A DNA stretch of 64,000 nt from UBA11612 sp963662375 (GCA_963662375.2 CAXXRP010000005.1:372001-436000); one strand, 5' to 3'; positions 17,571-27,392 are shown, numbered from the stretch's first letter. Numbers and translations: made by a program. Notes: generated from the letters alone by a model not told the origin.

Positions 17571-19438
17571 GTGGTTGCTGCGCTTTCGTTTCCATTGTTA
17601 GCGCAGGCGCAGCGCGCTGGTGAAAACGCCGTCACATCGGCGACGAAAATATCGGGCTCTATAGCGATTCCAACACTCGCGGATTTAGCCCACTGCAGGC
17701 GGGCAATATTCGGATCGATGGCCTGTATTTCGATCAGCAACAGAGATGGGGTGGACGCATCGATAGCGGTACCACCATGCGCGTTGGCTTGAGCGCGCAG
17801 TCCTACCCGTTTCCTGCCCCGACCGGCATCGCCGACATACAGTTACGTCGTCCTGGCGATCGCGTAGCTGGCAGCTTTAGTTTGATTTATGGTCCTTACG
17901 GCGGCGTCGAGGCGGAAGCCGATGGCCAGACGCCGCTCATTGCGGGCAAACTCGGTGTCATTGCGAGTGTTTCCGCAGGAAGCAAGAAATATGATTGGCG
18001 CGCTCCCTTCTTAAATTACTCTTATTCGGCTTTACTGAACTGGACGCCCCGGGACACGATTGACATCGTCGCTTTTTCTCAGGGCTTGATCGGCCAAGAT
18101 GGCGAGGCACAGCCATTGTTGTTCACGGACGGCGCGTATACGCCACCACGCTATGACCGATCAACCTATTTCGGACAAGATTGGGCGGCGCGCAACCGGG
18201 ATGTATATAGCATGGGGGTCTTGGTGAATGTGGCGCCAAGGGATGGCTGGTGCGTGCGCGCCGGGCTCTTCCGGTCAACCAACAAACTTAAGTCCGAATT
18301 TGTCATCTTTTTCCGCGACATCCAGCCTGACGGCACCGCCCAGCTTGAGATTCTTCGCAGCCAACCGCAGTTCGCCGGCTCAACGTCGGGCGAGGTGCGT
18401 GTATCCCGCGCGTTCAACGAGGGGCCACGCCAGCATATGTTTCATTTTTCGGTGAAGGGTCGCGATGTCCTGCGGCATTTCGGGGGGAGCGACCGCGTTT
18501 CATTCGGAGAGGCGGAGACCGGCGTCTACACCCCCCTGCCGGAGCCATCATACAATTTGTCGGCTCGGAGCCGTGACGATGTTTTCCAAATGACACCCGG
18601 CTTGTCATACGTTGGACAGTGGCGGAGCTTTGGCGAACTCAGCGTCGGGGTTCAGAAGAGTTTGTATAGTCGAAAAGTGAATCAACCGGGAATCGCTAAA
18701 GCCGGCACTAAAAGTCGACCCTGGCTTTACAATGCGACCCTAGCGATCAATCTTTCGGAAAGTGCTGCGATTTACGCAAGCTACACCCGCGGCTTGGAGG
18801 AATCAGGTATTGCTCCTGAAACAGCAGTCAATCGCGGCGAAGCTTTTCCCGCCAGCATAACTGCTCAGATTGACGCAGGTGTGCGCTATCGCATTACACC
18901 GCGGCTCACCTTCATTGCAGGGATTTTTGAAGTCAAGAAACCCTTCTTTGAACGCGACGCGGCCAATCTTTTTAAAGACGTTGGCGAGGTCAGTCACCGC
19001 GGGATCGAATTGTCGCTTTCGGGGCAGCCGATGCCGGGCTTGACGGTGGTTGCCGGCGCTATGCTTCTACGCGCTCGAATCAATGACAACCAAACTACAT
19101 TGGGGGTTATTGGTGAGATCCCAATCGCGCGGCCGTCGCGCAACATTCGTCTGAATGTGCAGTACGGGCCCGAGCAGTGGCACGGATTTTCTCTCATCGG
19201 CGCGATTGTTCAGGACGGCCCGGTTTACGCGAACCGCGTAAATACGCTGAAGCTGCCTTCGTCAACTACCGTCGATCTCGGCGCCCGACACAATTTCACT
19301 TTGTTCGGGAACAAGGCTTCAGCCCGTTTTCAAGTGTTGAACGTAACCAACAGCTACGACTGGACTGTTCTGTCCTCGGGTGCGTTCGCGCCCAGCAAAG
19401 CCCGCCGTGTCACTGCTAATCTGGTGACGGATTTTTGA
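17571..19438 (+). pseudogene. TonB-dependent receptor, paralogue C, broken in the plug
   Basis: The same receptor family as A, B, D and E but on the plus strand. The leader (AALSFPLLAQAQRAGENAVTS) is in one frame. About ten residues of the plug (the AQDAFGTSI segment) are missing, and the frame then changes at about 17634 to GDENIGLYSDSNTRGFSPLQ and GNIRIDGLYFDQQ. From 17777 the barrel is open for 553 codons to a correct C-terminal phenylalanine. No good start codon precedes the signal peptide; a TGA lies in frame at 17541-17543. The intact barrel means the lesion is young. It begins about 105 bases from the tRNA fragment at 17417, as paralogue E starts about 200 bases from the one at 27471. 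Confidence 0.8.
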
Positions 19439-19472
19439 GTCTCTCTGTCCGCATCAGCTACATCTTGTAGCC

Positions 19473-21119
19473 CTAGTTCAAGCTCGACAGAGCAATGCGG
19501 ACTTCCGATTGATGTAAGGGCGGAGGAGGAAGCCGGCCAAGAACGCCTTCTACCGCCATTCCCACGGCTAAAATCTTACTGTCATCTCCAGGTAGACCTT
19601 GCAGCTGCAACCCAACGGGCAACCCGGACGACAAACCCATCGGCACATTGAGTCCAGGAGTCCCGAGGCGTGCCCCCCAAAATAGGTTATAAATAATTGT
19701 GTCCCACTCATCAAGCCATCTGCCGTTGACAGGAATCTTCTGGCCAGGAGTGTCACCGTTGGAATTCACGAGTGGGGGCAAAATAGATACGGTGGGCGCG
19801 GCAAGGGCAACAATGCCATTCGAACGAAATACCTCGGCATACTGACGCGCAGCTCCGGAAACCACTTGTACCGCCTCCTCGTGTGAAATCTCAGGAGTGC
19901 TAGTGCTTTCTCTCCCGGAACACGGATAGGAGTCTCGGAGGTGTGTAACGTCAAACGGTGTTACGGCGGGAAGATTTTGCGAAAGCCAATCGGCCAGATC
20001 GTTATTTGGCCGATTCATAGCCATGCCCAATCGATCCCCTTCGTTAAGATCAATAAGTGCTTGATAATCAATTTCCACCAATTGCGCACCGGCAGCGCGA
20101 AGCTTTTCGAAAGCTTGCTGGGTAATTATCGCGACCTCTGGCTCCATCGCCTGAATTGACCAATAATCCTCCTGTGGAATCCCTATGCGAACTTTGCGCA
20201 GGTCCAATGCTTGGACCTTCTGTCCGGTGATCATCTCATCTAGAAACGCGACGTCAGATACAGTGCGAGCCATTGGACCGATGGTACCAGTCATACTGTT
20301 AGGTAGCACCATCCCCCCATAGGAGTAGCGCTTGCGATCATCTCCCTTTTCAAAGTTTTCTGGAGTAAAAGTCGATGGGCGCAAACCAGCAATACCGCAG
20401 AAGGCTGATGGGAGGCGAACAGAACCACCACCATCCTGCCCAAGACCCGCGGGCGCAATCCTTGCCGCAATTGCAGCACCGTTTCCACCGCTCGAGCCAC
20501 CGGGGCTGTATATCGGATTATAAGGATTGCGAACAAAGCCAAAATACGGATTGGCTGAAGTTGTGCCACCTGGCCTGACCTGCCCTACAAGATCGGCACA
20601 ATTCGCCTTTGCAAGTACAATAGCACCCGCGTTCACTACTATATCTACAATTCTGGCATTTTGGGCAGGAACATGGTCCTTAAGTGCAATGTTGCCTGAC
20701 GTCGTTGGATATCCGGCAACGTTTATCTGATCCTTCACTACAAAGGGTAAACCCGCGAGCGGACCAAGCGTTTGGCCGTTAGCGCGCGCACGGTCAACTG
20801 CTTGTGCCTCCTCTAATACACGAGATTCATTGATCGTAATGAATGAATTGAGGTGTCTCTGTGTTTGGTAATGTCTTAGAAGATGCGTCACATACGCTTC
20901 CGCTTTTATGTCGCCATTGCGGATCCGCTCAACAGCCGATTGTGCGCCTAACTCAAGTATTTCGTCACTGGAGGTAACGCTAGCAGCCCCTGTCCGGGTG
21001 TGCGCCTGACTTCCTCTAATGGCAGCGGCAAGTGGGGTCGCCCACGCCGCCATTTTCAGAAGCGCACGGCGGGACGCGATGCCTTTTTTGGATGTTGATA
21101 CGTTCTTTTTATCATTCAT
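19473..21119 (-). CDS. Amidase-signature enzyme with Tat-type leader
   Basis: A 548-residue amidase-signature protein (Ser-cisSer-Lys hydrolase). Visible are the catalytic Lys in LPFVVKDQINV, the cis-Ser in PGGSSGGNGAA and the nucleophile Ser in DGGGSVRLPSAF. The leader contains SRRALLK followed by a hydrophobic stretch, a plausible Tat signal, so export is likely. The ATG at 21119 sits close behind a GGGGGAAGGG purine run; an alternative ATG at 21140 would add seven residues. It is only distantly similar to the lipoprotein amidase at 14728. It lies 34 bases from the end of receptor C in convergent orientation. Confidence 0.87.
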   Translation of the reverse strand: MNDKKNVSTSKKGIASRRALLKMAAWATPLAAAIRGSQAHTRTGAASVTSSDEILELGAQSAVERIRNGDIKAEAYVTHLLRHYQTQRHLNSFITINESRVLEEAQAVDRARANGQTLGPLAGLPFVVKDQINVAGYPTTSGNIALKDHVPAQNARIVDIVVNAGAIVLAKANCADLVGQVRPGGTTSANPYFGFVRNPYNPIYSPGGSSGGNGAAIAARIAPAGLGQDGGGSVRLPSAFCGIAGLRPSTFTPENFEKGDDRKRYSYGGMVLPNSMTGTIGPMARTVSDVAFLDEMITGQKVQALDLRKVRIGIPQEDYWSIQAMEPEVAIITQQAFEKLRAAGAQLVEIDYQALIDLNEGDRLGMAMNRPNNDLADWLSQNLPAVTPFDVTHLRDSYPCSGRESTSTPEISHEEAVQVVSGAARQYAEVFRSNGIVALAAPTVSILPPLVNSNGDTPGQKIPVNGRWLDEWDTIIYNLFWGARLGTPGLNVPMGLSSGLPVGLQLQGLPGDDSKILAVGMAVEGVLGRLPPPPLHQSEVRIALSSLN

Positions 21120-21206
21120 GCCCTTCCCCCTACGTGTCATTCTCTGCTGTGCCTACCATTTACCCCCTCCGACGGCATTGTCACCTTAATCGTATTTATA
21201 GCGAAA

Positions 21207-21377
21207 TCATGATGACTCGCTGATGGTCGCAATATTCATTTTCAACGGCTCGGTCTCAGGGACGAGTAGAAAATTAGGGCTATTTTTGATTAACGTGACA
21301 ATGCCTTGCGTTTTGGTATGAGTATCATGTTTCTCGACATCCAGTGAATACGCGTCGAGATATACCTGTGGAATGTG
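21207..21377 (-). pseudogene. Unrecognised C-terminal protein fragment
   Basis: A 56-codon stretch open on the minus strand, ending in a stop at 21207, reads VYLDAYSLDVEKHDTHTKT, then a hydrophobic strand and PETEPLKMN. The composition is protein-like, but I do not recognise a family. The open frame continues above 21377 only as the antisense of the recombinase tail, so the fragment was probably cut by the module boundary at about 21381. Confidence 0.2.
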
Positions 21378-21380
21378 GGG

Positions 21381-21974
21381 AATTACAGGGGATGAGTACG
21401 ACAAAAAAGCGCGTGAGTTGAAGGAACGCCACCTTGAACTGGCCATGCGTATCGAACAGCATCAGAAAGGCGAGAGCGTGTACCGAACAACGCTGGAAAG
21501 TCTGATTTCTGTAGCGTCACGCGCCGCTGCGATATTCGAGAGTTCGAAAATAGAACAAAAGCGCGAACTGATTGCTTTTGTGTTTTCGAACTTACGTTTA
21601 AAGGGCAAAAAGCAAGAGGTTTCCTTGCGTTCGCCCTTCGACTTGATGGTCAATCGGCGCACTTATGCAAGTTGGCTGGTCTTCTTGGATACAGTTCGAA
21701 CTCAGCGGTTTGAGAAGATTCTAGACTTACAATCGGCAACACAAGAGCTTCTGGAAGTTGTTTAGATCACGCGCTTTTGCGTAACGGCTGTGCTGGCCCG
21801 GGGCTCCCCATTGTCACAATGTTAAATGGGTCGAGTACCCACTCAAAATTCTGCCGCCACGCGCCCGATGTATTGGCGGGGTTTTAAAGCCTTATATAGG
21901 CCCGATGCGCCAGCAACCGTCCACGCAAACACATTGGTCACATTCCGCACGTTAAACCGAATGGATGCCGAGGT
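21381..21974. repeat. Direct repeat, copy 1 (recombinase tail plus receptor 3' end)
   Basis: This segment is nearly identical to 24852-25445, offset exactly 3471 bases. It covers the recombinase tail, the 77-base spacer and the last 130 or so bases of the receptor gene. Only a few single-base differences were seen by eye. Beyond 21974 the two copies diverge, then become identical again at about 22100-22370. Confidence 0.8.
21382..21765 (+). pseudogene. Serine recombinase C-terminal tail, copy 1
   Basis: About 127 codons reading GDEYDKKARELKERHLELAM, then SRAAAIFESSKIEQKRELI, LRSPFDLMVNR and a WLVFLDTVRT end. This is the coiled-coil and C-terminal part of a large serine (resolvase/invertase-type) recombinase. 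The catalytic N-terminal domain with its serine and the DNA-binding recombinase domain are absent, so it cannot act by itself. It lies 77 bases from the 3' end of receptor D, tail to tail. A second copy at 24852 differs by only a few bases. Confidence 0.8.
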
Positions 21975-23802
21975 GTTGTAAACCTTGAAGTTATAACGCG
22001 CGCCGAGATCCACGGTGGTTATGGAAGAAATCCTCACGGTATTAATCCGGTTTGCGAAGTGAGAGTCTTCAAAGTTGACTCGCCCATTCACCGAAAACCC
22101 GCGCCATGCGGCTGGGCCATAGTCCGCGTTTAATCGGAACAACACCGGCGTTTGCCCAGGCGGTACACCACCAATTAATCCTAAGTCCACCGTCGTTCCG
22201 GAAACGCGGGCCTGAAGAAGCACGGCACCGGCTACGACCTTTAAACCTTCTAGCGGTTGACCGGATAATGACACTTCAACACCGCGATGGCGAAGTGCGC
22301 CCACGCGGGCAAACACATTTGATGTATCGCGGTCGAAGTACGGTTTTTTGACTTCAAAAACGCCGGCGACGAATGTGATGTCCGGGCGTAATCTTGTACC
22401 GCAGTGCCCGCATCACTTTGCTCTGTCAGGCTTGCCGCCAGATGCTTCTCCAGGATTGGCGGCGCTTTCGGGCGCGATTCCTGAGTCCTCCAAGCCGCGT
22501 GTGTAGCTGGCGTAAAAAGTCAGATTGTTCGCCGCCTTCTATCGCAAGCGTTCCGTTGTAAAGCCATGGGTTCGTGCGCGTCGTGGTCAGAGTAGGGCCG
22601 AACTGATCAACGGTGCGGCGATAAAACGACTTCTGCACGCCGGCGCTGAATTCACCGACCCCAGCCCATTGGCCGACATAAGTTATACCTGTCGTTCCGT
22701 GGCGTATTTTATCGCGGCTTTGCGGGCCGAAGTTAAACGCGGTGGGTTTTGCAATTGGAACACGAACACCAATCGTGGTGGTGCCAAACGAAAGTGTGTC
22801 GTCACCGCCAAACGTGCGTTTGCCTGTGCGCCCCTTGGCAGAAATGTGAAATGTATGACGACGAGGTCCATCTGCGTATTGACCCGAGGCGCGCACTTCA
22901 CCCGAAAAAGATCCAAGCCACGCCGATGGTCTGGTACGAACATTGAGGTCCGCTGTGCCATCAGGTTGCGTGTTGGAATAAAGCATGAAAAAGAAGTTCT
23001 CCAGATCATTCACAGACCGAAACAAACCGGCTTGCACTCGCCAATTGCCGAACACAACGCTGCGGCCGATCACTCCGATGTTTGTCTGGATTCTGTGACG
23101 ATTTTGGTCAAAGTCCGGTCCGAAAAAATTGCCCCTGTCTATTTTGGGCGGCAAGAATGCGCCCGCCGTGATGACACCAGGGGGCGTGCCCGTTCCGTTC
23201 TGAGGCTCGCTTCTCTGATAAAAGGCAATGAGTTCTGTGTTGGTCGTGGGCGTCCAATGCAACAGACCTGAGGCATCCAGGTATTCAAAACCACCACCGC
23301 CGTCCAAATCAGTATGGCCGCCCGCCACGCCAAGCACCGCGCCCAATTTCTCACCTATAACAGGCAGTTCCAAATTGGCTTGCCCACCGTATGATCCGTA
23401 GGCTCCGTAAAAAGAGCTGACACTGACGAGGGTTTTATCGCCCGGAAGTCTAAGGCGAACGTCGGCAATGCCGGTTGGCGCGGGAGCGGGATAGGACTGT
23501 GCGCTCAAACCCACACGCATGGTGGTGCTTTTGGTCAGCTGACTACCAACGCCGAAATTATACGTCTGCCGATCGTAAAACAATCCTTCGATGCGCATGT
23601 TACCGGCATCTATAGGGCTGAATCCACGCGCGTTGGTCGAGCTGTACAGGCCGATGCTGTCATCGCCGATGGTTGTGCCAAAGGCGTCTTGCGCCGAGGT
23701 CACTACATTTTCAGAAGCGCGCTGTGCGTGTGCCGTGATTGAAAATGTCGTCAGAACCGCCGCAATGGCAACGCATTTTATAACTCGCATGCGAACCTTC
23801 AA
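21843..23802 (-). pseudogene. TonB-dependent receptor, paralogue D, frameshifted
   Basis: The N-terminal 440 or so residues are open from the TTG at 23802: signal VAIAAVLTTFSITAHAQ, plug ENVVTSAQDAFGTTIGDDS, barrel to TRTNPWLYNGTLAIEGG. Between about 22530 and 22383 several small insertions and deletions relative to paralogue E break the frame more than once. The last 157 residues (from FARVGALRHRGVEVSLSG to the terminal Phe) are open again to 21843. The intact parts are very similar to E. The product would be truncated without its closing strands, so it is almost surely non-functional. An ATG at 23790 is an alternative start. Confidence 0.85.
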
Positions 23803-23873
23803 TTCTTTGTGGGGGGCTGATTTAATTAAGGTGACGTCACCGATTTAAGCACAGCTTACATGTTTAGGTGTAC

Positions 23874-23925
23874 AAATCGGTGCGGTTGGAACAGGTCAGC
23901 AGAGAAGTTGGCGCGATCATGGTAA
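23874..23925 (-). promoter_or_regulatory. Conserved upstream block of receptor paralogue D
   Basis: The same block as at 11916-11967 and 27341-27392: AAATCGGTGCGGTTGGAACAG, then a GAGAAG core and ATCATGGTAA, 72 to 124 bases before the start codon. From here to about 24005 the sequence also matches the region upstream of paralogue E, including GATGTTCGGGAAAGGGCTTG. Confidence 0.45.
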
Positions 23926-24002
23926 TGGCACATTGTCGTATGATAACCCCCCGATGTTCGGGAAAGGGCTTGCGCGGTGGCTTCGATGCATCTTGGTGCG
24001 CG

Positions 24003-24068
24003 TGGTTGGCTTTCTTAGATACAGTTCGAACCGAGCAATTTGACCAAATCCTGGCTCAGCCGCGATAA
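24003..24068 (+). pseudogene. Serine recombinase C-terminal tail, short third fragment
   Basis: Twenty-one codons, WLAFLDTVRTEQFDQILAQ plus two residues and a stop, match the very end of the recombinase tails at 21382 and 24852 (WLVFLDTVRTQRFEKILDL). It differs at many positions, so it derives from another recombinase gene. Upstream it joins directly to the receptor D leader region at GCGCGTGG, the same point where receptor E's leader joins a tRNA-Gln fragment (27471). Confidence 0.6.
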
Positions 24069-24121
24069 TTCCCCAGAATTTAGAAGCCGCGTAGAGGCCA
24101 TACGAAGTAGATGTTTTCTAC

Positions 24122-24856
24122 CTACCTGTAATCCGCCAGTTCACGCGCAAGGCTGTTGAGCTCCGGGAATGCGGCGAGATGACTGATACCTAATTTGAAC
24201 AGCTCTTTTCGCATGGGAACAAGCTTTGTTCGGCTAATACGATAAGAGCGTAGAATTTGGTTTTATTTTTTCCCAACAAGAGACCCAAGCGAACCCTTTT
24301 TTAGGCCATGTACTGTAAAGCATCCACGCTGTGCGTGGATGCGCTCATGCTTACCCGTACCTAGAACGGCAGCAGGTAGTTCATGACCAACAGGAACTGG
24401 CTGACCTTTGCCGTCACGTTCCCATGCGCCGCGAATGTTGCTCCTGGCCAATTGTTTGGGGTCCGGGCTATCGGGATCGGGAAGATTGCTCCAGGTGATC
24501 GGGTATTCATCAGGGAAGCCCGGAACAGAAAGACGGTTTAACTCGAACGGCTGGAGTGACCAGACAACGGCATCACGCGGTTTGCTACCTGGCATTGACG
24601 GAGAGAGCGCAAAATAAAGTGCGAGGAGCGGGCTGTGACTCCAATCGAGCAAACGTGTTGGGAGACCTACCTGCTGCGCCAGGAAGAGCCATTCATCGGT
24701 GGACTCTGTTGGCGGACATCGAGCGAAATCAACAGTTGGGCCGAGGCGGCGAAAGTCCTGAAGCAGCTTATTCTCACGAGCCTGGCCTGCTGCTTTTGAT
24801 CGTCGATATAGTTTAGGAATCAGTGGAGTGCGTGAAACGGGCTCGCCGCGGAATTA
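24122..24856 (-). pseudogene. FRG-domain protein remnant
   Basis: One frame, open from about 24856, reads FRGEPVSRTPLIPKLYRRS, then DEWLFLAQQVGLPTRLLDWS and HSPLLALYFAL, a clear FRG domain (named after its Phe-Arg-Gly motif). A later ERIHAQRGCFTVHG segment is the second FRG hallmark. A TAA at 24263-24265 interrupts it after LVGKK, but the same frame continues with ILRSYRISRTKLVPMRKELF to a TAG at 24122. The N-terminus is cut at the FRG motif itself, exactly where the recombinase-tail repeat begins. Intact FRG proteins have about 250-300 residues and are often found in mobile and defence-related loci; their biochemical role is not firmly known. Confidence 0.75.
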
Positions 24857-25236
24857 CAGGGGATGAGTACGACAAAAAAGCGCGTGAGTTGAAGGAACGC
24901 TACCTTGAACTGGCCATGCGTATCGAACAGCATCAGAAAGGCGAGAGCGTGTACCGAACAACGCTGGAAAGTCTGATTTCTGTAGCGTCACGCGCCGCTG
25001 CGATATTCGAGAGTTCGAAAATAGAACAAAAGCGCGAACTGATTGCTTTTGTGGTTTCGAACTTACGTTTAAAGGGCAAAAAGCAAGAGGTTTCCTTGCG
25101 TTCGCCCTTCGACTTGATGGTCAATCGGCGCACTTATGCAAGTTGGCTGGTCTTCTTGGATACAGTTCGAACTCAGCGGTTTGAGAAGATTCTAGACTTA
25201 CAATCGGCAACACAAGAGCTTCTGGAAGTTGTTTAG
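24852..25236 (+). pseudogene. Serine recombinase C-terminal tail, copy 2
   Basis: Same content as the copy at 21382-21765, with HLEL/YLEL and VFSN/VVSN as the visible amino-acid differences. The fragment begins at the same codon, ITGDEYDKK, but is preceded by FRG-gene sequence in place of the unrecognised fragment found before copy 1. It lacks the catalytic domain. Confidence 0.8.
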
Positions 25237-25445
25237 ATCACGCGCTTTTGCGTAACGGCTGTGCTGGCCCGGGGCTCCCCATTGTCACAATGTTAAATGG
25301 GTCGAGTACCCACTCAAAATTCTGCCGCCACGCGCCCGATGTATTGGCGGGGTTTTAAAGCCTTATATAGGCCCGATGCGCCAGCAACCGTCCACGCAAA
25401 CACATTGGTCACATTCCGCACGTTAAACCGAATGGATGCCGAGGT
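24852..25445. repeat. Direct repeat, copy 2 (recombinase tail plus receptor 3' end)
   Basis: Partner of 21381-21974 at an offset of 3471 bases. It includes the recombinase tail, the spacer with GGCCCGGGGCTCCCC, and the receptor E 3' end. A second identical block of about 270 bases follows at 25571-25841. Confidence 0.8.
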
Positions 25446-27269
25446 GTCGTAAGCCTTGAAGTTATAGCGCGCGCCTAAATCCACAGTGGTTATTGAGGAA
25501 ATCCGTACGGTATTGAGCCGGTTCGCGTTGTGCGAGTCCTCGAAATTGACCTTCGCGTTCACCGACAACCCGCGCCATGCGGCTGGGCCATAGTCCGCGT
25601 TTAATCGGAACAACACCGGCGTTTGCCCAGGCGGTACACCACCAATTAATCCTAAGTCCACCGTCGTTCCGGAAACGCGGGCCTGAAGAAGCACGGCACC
25701 GGCTACGACCTTTAAACCTTCTAGCGGTTGACCGGATAATGACACTTCAACACCGCGATGGCGAAGTGCGCCCACGCGGGCAAACACATTTGATGTATCG
25801 CGGTCGAAGTACGGTTTTTTGACTTCAAAAACGCCGGCGACCAATGTGATGTCGGGCGAAATCTTATAGCGAATGCCCGCATCACTTTGCTCCGTTAGGC
25901 TTGCCGCTAGAGCTTCTCCCGGGTTTGCGGCGCTTTCCGGAGCGATCCCAGAGTCCTCCAAGCCGCGTGTAAAGCTCGCGTAAAATGTTAGGCGTTCGCC
26001 GCCCTCTACCGCAAGCGTTGCATTGTAAAGCCATGGGTTCGTGCGCGTGGTGGTTAGCGTGGGTCCAAATTGATCAACAGTGCGACGATAAAACGTTTTC
26101 TGCACACCAACACTGATTTCGCCGACCCGGCTCCACTGACCAACATAGGAAACGCCTGCCTGACCATGGCGAATTCTGTCGCGGCTTTGCGGGCCGAAGT
26201 TGAAGCCGGTGGGTTTCGTAGACGGAAAGCGAATGCCGATCGTGGCGGTGCCAAACGAAAGTGTATCGTCACCGCCAAACGTGCGTTTGCCTGTACGGCC
26301 CTTGGCAGAAATGTGAAACGTATGACGACGAGGCCCATCTGCGAATACGCCTGAGGCGCGCACTTCGCCTGAAAAAGACCCAAGCCACGCCGATGGTCTC
26401 GTACGAACATTGAGGTCCGCGGTGCCATCAGGCTGTGTGTTAGCATAAAAATTGAAAAAAAAGTTCTCCAGATCATTCACAGACCGAAACAAACCGGCTT
26501 GCACTCGCCAATTTCCAAACACCAAGCTGCGGCCGATCAGTCCGATATTCGTCTGGATTCGGTGTCGTCCTTGATCAAAATCCGGCCCGAAAAAGTTGTT
26601 CCTGTCAATTTTGGGCGGTAAGAATGCGCCCCCCGTGATGACACCAGGGGGTGTGCCCGTTCCGTTGTGAGGCTCGCTTCTTTGATAAAATGTAATAATT
26701 TCCGTGTTGGTTGTCGGCGTCCAATGCAACAGGCCCGAAAAATCCAGGTATTCAAAACCACCATGACCATCCAAATCAGTATGGCCACCCGCCGCGCCAA
26801 GCACCGCGCCTAACTTCTTACTTAAAATAGGCAGCTCCAAATCGGCTTGTCCGCCGTATGAGCCGTAGGGTCCGAAAAAAGAGCGGACACTGACAAGGGC
26901 TTTATCGCCCGGGAGTCTAAGGCGGACGTCGGCGATGCCGGTTGGCGCGGGAGCAGGGTAGGACTGCGCGCTCAGACCCACGCGCATGGTAGTGCTTTTG
27001 GTCAGCTGACCAGCAAAGCCGAAATGCATCGTCTGCTGATCGAAAAATAACCCTTCGATGCGCATGTTACCGGCGTCTTTAGGGCTGAACCCACGCGCAT
27101 TTTTCGAACTGTAAAGGCCGATGCTGTCATCGCCGATGGTCGTGCCGAAAGCATCCTGCGCAGCAGTGACAACATTTTCAGAGGTGCGTTGTGCGTGTGC
27201 CGTGAGTGAAAATGTCGTCAGAACCACTGCTATGGCAACGTATTCTAAAATTCGCAAGGGAACCTTCAA
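25314..27269 (-). CDS. TonB-dependent receptor, paralogue E
   Basis: The intact 651-residue partner of the broken paralogue D. Signal peptide VAIAVVLTTFSLTAHAQ, plug ENVVTAAQDAFGTTIGDDS and ARGFSPKDAGNMRIEG, the MRVGLSAQSYPAPAPTGIAD strand, and a C-terminal GRVAAEF. The start is a TTG at 27269. The gene carries the shared upstream block and lies between a recombinase tail at its 3' side and a tRNA-Gln fragment at its 5' side. It is probably the working copy of the duplicated module. The ligand is unknown; nearby hydrolases suggest an amide- or nitrile-containing compound, which is inference only. Confidence 0.87.
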   Translation of the reverse strand: MKVPLRILEYVAIAVVLTTFSLTAHAQRTSENVVTAAQDAFGTTIGDDSIGLYSSKNARGFSPKDAGNMRIEGLFFDQQTMHFGFAGQLTKSTTMRVGLSAQSYPAPAPTGIADVRLRLPGDKALVSVRSFFGPYGSYGGQADLELPILSKKLGAVLGAAGGHTDLDGHGGFEYLDFSGLLHWTPTTNTEIITFYQRSEPHNGTGTPPGVITGGAFLPPKIDRNNFFGPDFDQGRHRIQTNIGLIGRSLVFGNWRVQAGLFRSVNDLENFFFNFYANTQPDGTADLNVRTRPSAWLGSFSGEVRASGVFADGPRRHTFHISAKGRTGKRTFGGDDTLSFGTATIGIRFPSTKPTGFNFGPQSRDRIRHGQAGVSYVGQWSRVGEISVGVQKTFYRRTVDQFGPTLTTTRTNPWLYNATLAVEGGERLTFYASFTRGLEDSGIAPESAANPGEALAASLTEQSDAGIRYKISPDITLVAGVFEVKKPYFDRDTSNVFARVGALRHRGVEVSLSGQPLEGLKVVAGAVLLQARVSGTTVDLGLIGGVPPGQTPVLFRLNADYGPAAWRGLSVNAKVNFEDSHNANRLNTVRISSITTVDLGARYNFKAYDTSASIRFNVRNVTNVFAWTVAGASGLYKALKPRQYIGRVAAEF

Positions 27270-27340
27270 TTCTTTGTGGAGGGCTGATTTAAGTAGGGCG
27301 GGGCCACAGAGTTAAGCATCGTTTACATGTTTAGGTGCGC

Positions 27341-27392
27341 AAATCGGTCCGTTTGGAACAGATCAGCAGAGAAGTTTGCGCGCCCATGATAA
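27341..27392 (-). promoter_or_regulatory. Conserved upstream block of receptor paralogue E
   Basis: Matches 11916-11967 and 23874-23925: AAATCGGTCCGTTTGGAACAG, then GCAGAGAAG and CCATGATAA. It sits 72-123 bases upstream of the TTG start. The 469-base gap from 27270 to 27738 holds this block, a tRNA fragment (27471) and a short tandem repeat (27553); no gene was seen in it. Confidence 0.45.

Noticed and set aside
22525..23271. 248-codon plus-strand frame
   Set aside because: It is the antisense of receptor D, with biased arginine- and lysine-rich composition, and matches no protein type.
24320..24342. Perfect 10-base stem with 3-base loop, terminator-like
   Set aside because: It lies inside the FRG-domain frame and encodes the conserved RIHAQRGC motif; no T run follows. 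It is best explained as coding sequence.
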